Below are positions 61,301-64,000 of a DNA stretch of 64,000 nt, piece by piece. How positions within the stretch are numbered: the stretch's first letter is position 1; each line of letters starts with the position of its first letter. This DNA comes from Colias croceus. Its lineage: Eukaryota > Arthropoda > Insecta > Lepidoptera > Pieridae. Both the position numbers and the translations under genes were made by a program. Below the pieces are notes generated by a model. It was not told the DNA's origin. It made no database searches and worked only from the letters and a program-made list of their open reading frames with translations. The stretch lies in assembly GCF_905220415.1 (NCBI RefSeq), contig NC_059539.1:3596001-3660000 (forward strand). The letters are read 5' to 3'.

Positions 61301-64000
61301 GAAAACGTATAGCACACACGGTATATCAAAGCAGTCGTAAACAAGCTAAGATTTATTTAAATTTAGAAGGGCGCCAACCGAACGCCATTATTGCTCACCC
61401 AATATAATTAAGAGGATTGCTCGCTCATTGTTTTATGTTCTAAGTAATTTTAAATTAATTTTTCTCCAATTGTTCATGGCTCTGTGTGGCTCTATGTAGA
61501 GTATAAAGTATGTAATATTCTACGTAGTATTGTTTACGATTATTTATTATCACAAGAAGATAATCACAATCAAAACATATCTATTGAAGGTGTAGAACTT
61601 TATTTCTGTATTGTTAAAAAGTAAACAGTCTGATCGACTTAATGCTCAATTTCGATTGGTTCGAAAAGCAGCAAAGTGAATTACTTGTACTATTTGCAAT
61701 CGAAACTACGTACAACTGTACAATAAACGAACGGACGCTTGGAAACATTTTCTTTCGTTTGTTTCCATTCACATTATCGTAGAAGGGGATGGACGTACGG
61801 ATTCTGCATTTAAAAGCAATATAAAAAACTTGAACCTTTATTTCGCAGGATGACCTAAGTGGCCGGGCGGACCGTACAAAACCCCTCTTCTTACCTGTGT
61901 TTTTCCACTTATTTATCCAGTGTTTTTTTACATCGCCATTTGTTGGTATGCGCTTTGTCCGTTTGGGAAGATCTTGTTTTTTAACGAGTACTTAGGGTCT
62001 AATTAAAAGGAAAGCTCCGCACGGACAGCCGAGACCTTTTGATGCCCTCTGTTATAACTCGTATGAATTTAATTTACCTGGAGTTTGGAGTGGCCGTTTT
62101 TTATACATTTCGGAATAACATGAGTGGGCTTTAAAGATCTTGAAGATGGTAAATCTTCTGAATGATTATACTTTGAATTTGTTTTATTAGAGACAAGATT
62201 ATATAGGTATATGGACGCGTCCAGTATTTTGATGAGAATATTTTAATTCATCAAATGATATGTATAGATCAATGGTAAGTATGATCTTATATTTCTAATA
62301 TTTAACATAACTATATAATATGTGTTTTTTTAAAGTAAGCGCGAATTATTTTTTCCATGCATATAAATACACAAGCATCTACACAACTATATAGAAAATA
62401 GGTCACCTTCTACGACCTTTCTATAGAGACACTACTAGCGATTTTATATATTTCGTGCACCCTCTTATTTTTCTGAGGCATCTAAACAAAACCAAAGGCT
62501 TCCTTTGAAACGAACGCTTAATGTCAAGTACATAGACGCGAATGAATGGTTCTAAGTTCAAGGATATTTTTCAAAAGACAGAACTGATCCGAAACGAGTG
62601 AACAAGGTCAGTGTGTGTGCTTACATCTCCACACTGTATTAACGTTCGTCACACTTGTGTAAGAAAGCTTTCGAAGGTTTTCGTGTCTAATCCACACCTC
62701 AGTTTGGTGTATTGTGAGGGACGAGAGATTAATTCGTGGACTAAAGGACAATGCTAGCAACTATATAAATTGTTGGTCATGGTCGCTAGTTACTAGAATT
62801 GAAATGTAGGCCAAGATAGTTGTCGCGCGGGAATTTGTGGTAAGGAATTTGAAGGAAGAATGGAATAATAAACTGAAAAACTCATATTTAAACGAAATCT
62901 GGGGTAGAAAGTTATTTATTGTATATGTTTGTATTATAGTTTGGGAGTAGAAATTGGAAGTAGAATTTTATTTTTGAAACAAGAAAACAGTTGTGTATAA
63001 ATTGCTTCGTATCAAAATACTTATACTCGGAATCCACTTCACAAACTTGTCGAATTGCATAAACTAAAAGGGCATCATTTTATACGCACATCATTACCTA
63101 ATGTTCATCAGGTTTTTATCTTTTGACATGTAATAAATCGGCTGTCGGCTCGGTAATGAGGAAAACATCGGTTTAACATTAACTTATGCCCATCGACACT
63201 AAATGTCAAGGAACGAATGGCACGAGCCGAGATGACTTCTGACCAATTTCAGTTTTATCTCCAGTATGACAGATGGTGCTATAAAATTTATACATTTGGA
63301 ATTACAGCGATCCCCGTGTAATGAGAAAGCACGTGGCATTTAAGGAAGATACGATATGTATTGGTTTGCTTCGAGACTCTTTGATTTATCGCTTGACTTT
63401 AGAACGCATTAAATCATCTTTATATGGAACTTAAAAAAAACTATTAGCTTATTATTCGCGAACTTCAAGCTTTGTGAACTGTCTGAGGAACTTTTATTAT
63501 AGGTGCTTTCATGGAAGTTTGCTTGTCATGTGACCACAACGCTACAATTCATATTTTTTATATTTTTTATTTGTGCATATTTTTATTTAAAGATGCGTCA
63601 ATAAACTTTTATAATTTTTTTACATAGTTAAAGTATATCTTCAAACCTAAAAATAATAATGTTCCCATAAAATATTAGCACAAATGAAATTTAGAAGACA
63701 TAAATTATCGCGTATTAAATTAACACATCGACACCTACCTTTTGTGTGTAGGAATGCAAAAAGATGAATGGCTTTTAGGAATTTTATTTACGACCACCAT
63801 TAATTACCTGGAACTCATTTTTTAGAAACAATTTCTGCTGGATCGTCAACATTCCAAACATTCCAGACTAGGTAGAGTTGTCTAGAGTATTTAAAATTAG
63901 TTGATGTTGCGTCAAAAATTAAATAGCAAAATAGTGTCACTGTAGTGTAATCACTTGATTATTTAAAATGTAATGATTTTTACGCGATTGAAACTCTGAA
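58365..64000. other. Intergenic, no gene supported
   Basis: AT-rich DNA with unique GC-richer islands near 61.10-61.40, 61.78-62.11 and 63.12-63.33 kb. A 121-codon plus frame at 59231-59596 has no ATG until codon 8, no domain and no splice support. A short GC-rich patch lies at 59.20-59.28 kb (GGGCCCGCCCGCGGGGGAT). Confidence 0.4.

Overview
The window reads as nuclear DNA of an insect, most probably a moth or butterfly. It is AT-rich with very low gene density, and it carries repeat families typical of Lepidoptera: short Helitrons ending in CTAG after a GC hairpin, two copies of a tRNA-headed SINE, LINE tails with ATG or AATA repeats, an R1-clade LINE, and dense GTAGGTACCTAC-type palindromes. 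Nothing suggests a bacterium, a plasmid or a virus. Order and families are inferred from the sequence alone; no database was searched.

Layout. 1-3.2 kb: the 5' half of an apparently intact two-ORF LINE on the minus strand, cut by the window edge. 4.4-4.7 kb: a SINE. 5.4-11.2 kb: the only convincing host gene, on the minus strand. It has a probable untranslated first exon, two coding exons joined in frame by good splice sites (165 residues, not recognised) and probably a long 3' UTR holding a complete hAT-type MITE. A divergent pair of CTCF-like motifs lies just upstream. 11.3-16.2 kb: repeat-rich DNA with four Helitron ends, the GTAGGTACC palindromes, a GC-rich promoter-like island near 14.3-14.6 kb and a LINE tail. 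16.2-23.6 kb: mostly unique sequence. 23.6-26.96 kb: a nested pair. A P-superfamily-like DNA transposon, with 8-bp target duplication and the first half of a THAP domain, has been split within its left terminal repeat by a young 5'-truncated R1-clade LINE with an intact reverse transcriptase core, a 29-base poly(A) tail and a perfect 15-bp target duplication.

27-64 kb: a gene desert with scattered GC-richer unique islands, which may be regulatory sequence, and only weak candidate exons near 27.9 and 34.8 kb. Dated insertions include a Helitron with a SINE at 30.1-30.9 kb; a 414-bp foldback element built of CTCGAG-centred palindromes at 36.6 kb; a 68-bp LINE tail with a 12-bp target duplication at 40.9 kb; a MITE with a tRNA-like insertion at 45.7 kb; a 60-bp near-perfect hairpin at 48.2 kb; and a second Helitron copy at 57.4-58.4 kb split by a CR1/Jockey-type LINE tail that also occurs at 54.4 kb.

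The elements do not form a pathway. Their nesting gives a relative time order: the P-like element before the R1 LINE, the Helitron before the CA-rich LINE tail, and the MITE before the tRNA-like unit.
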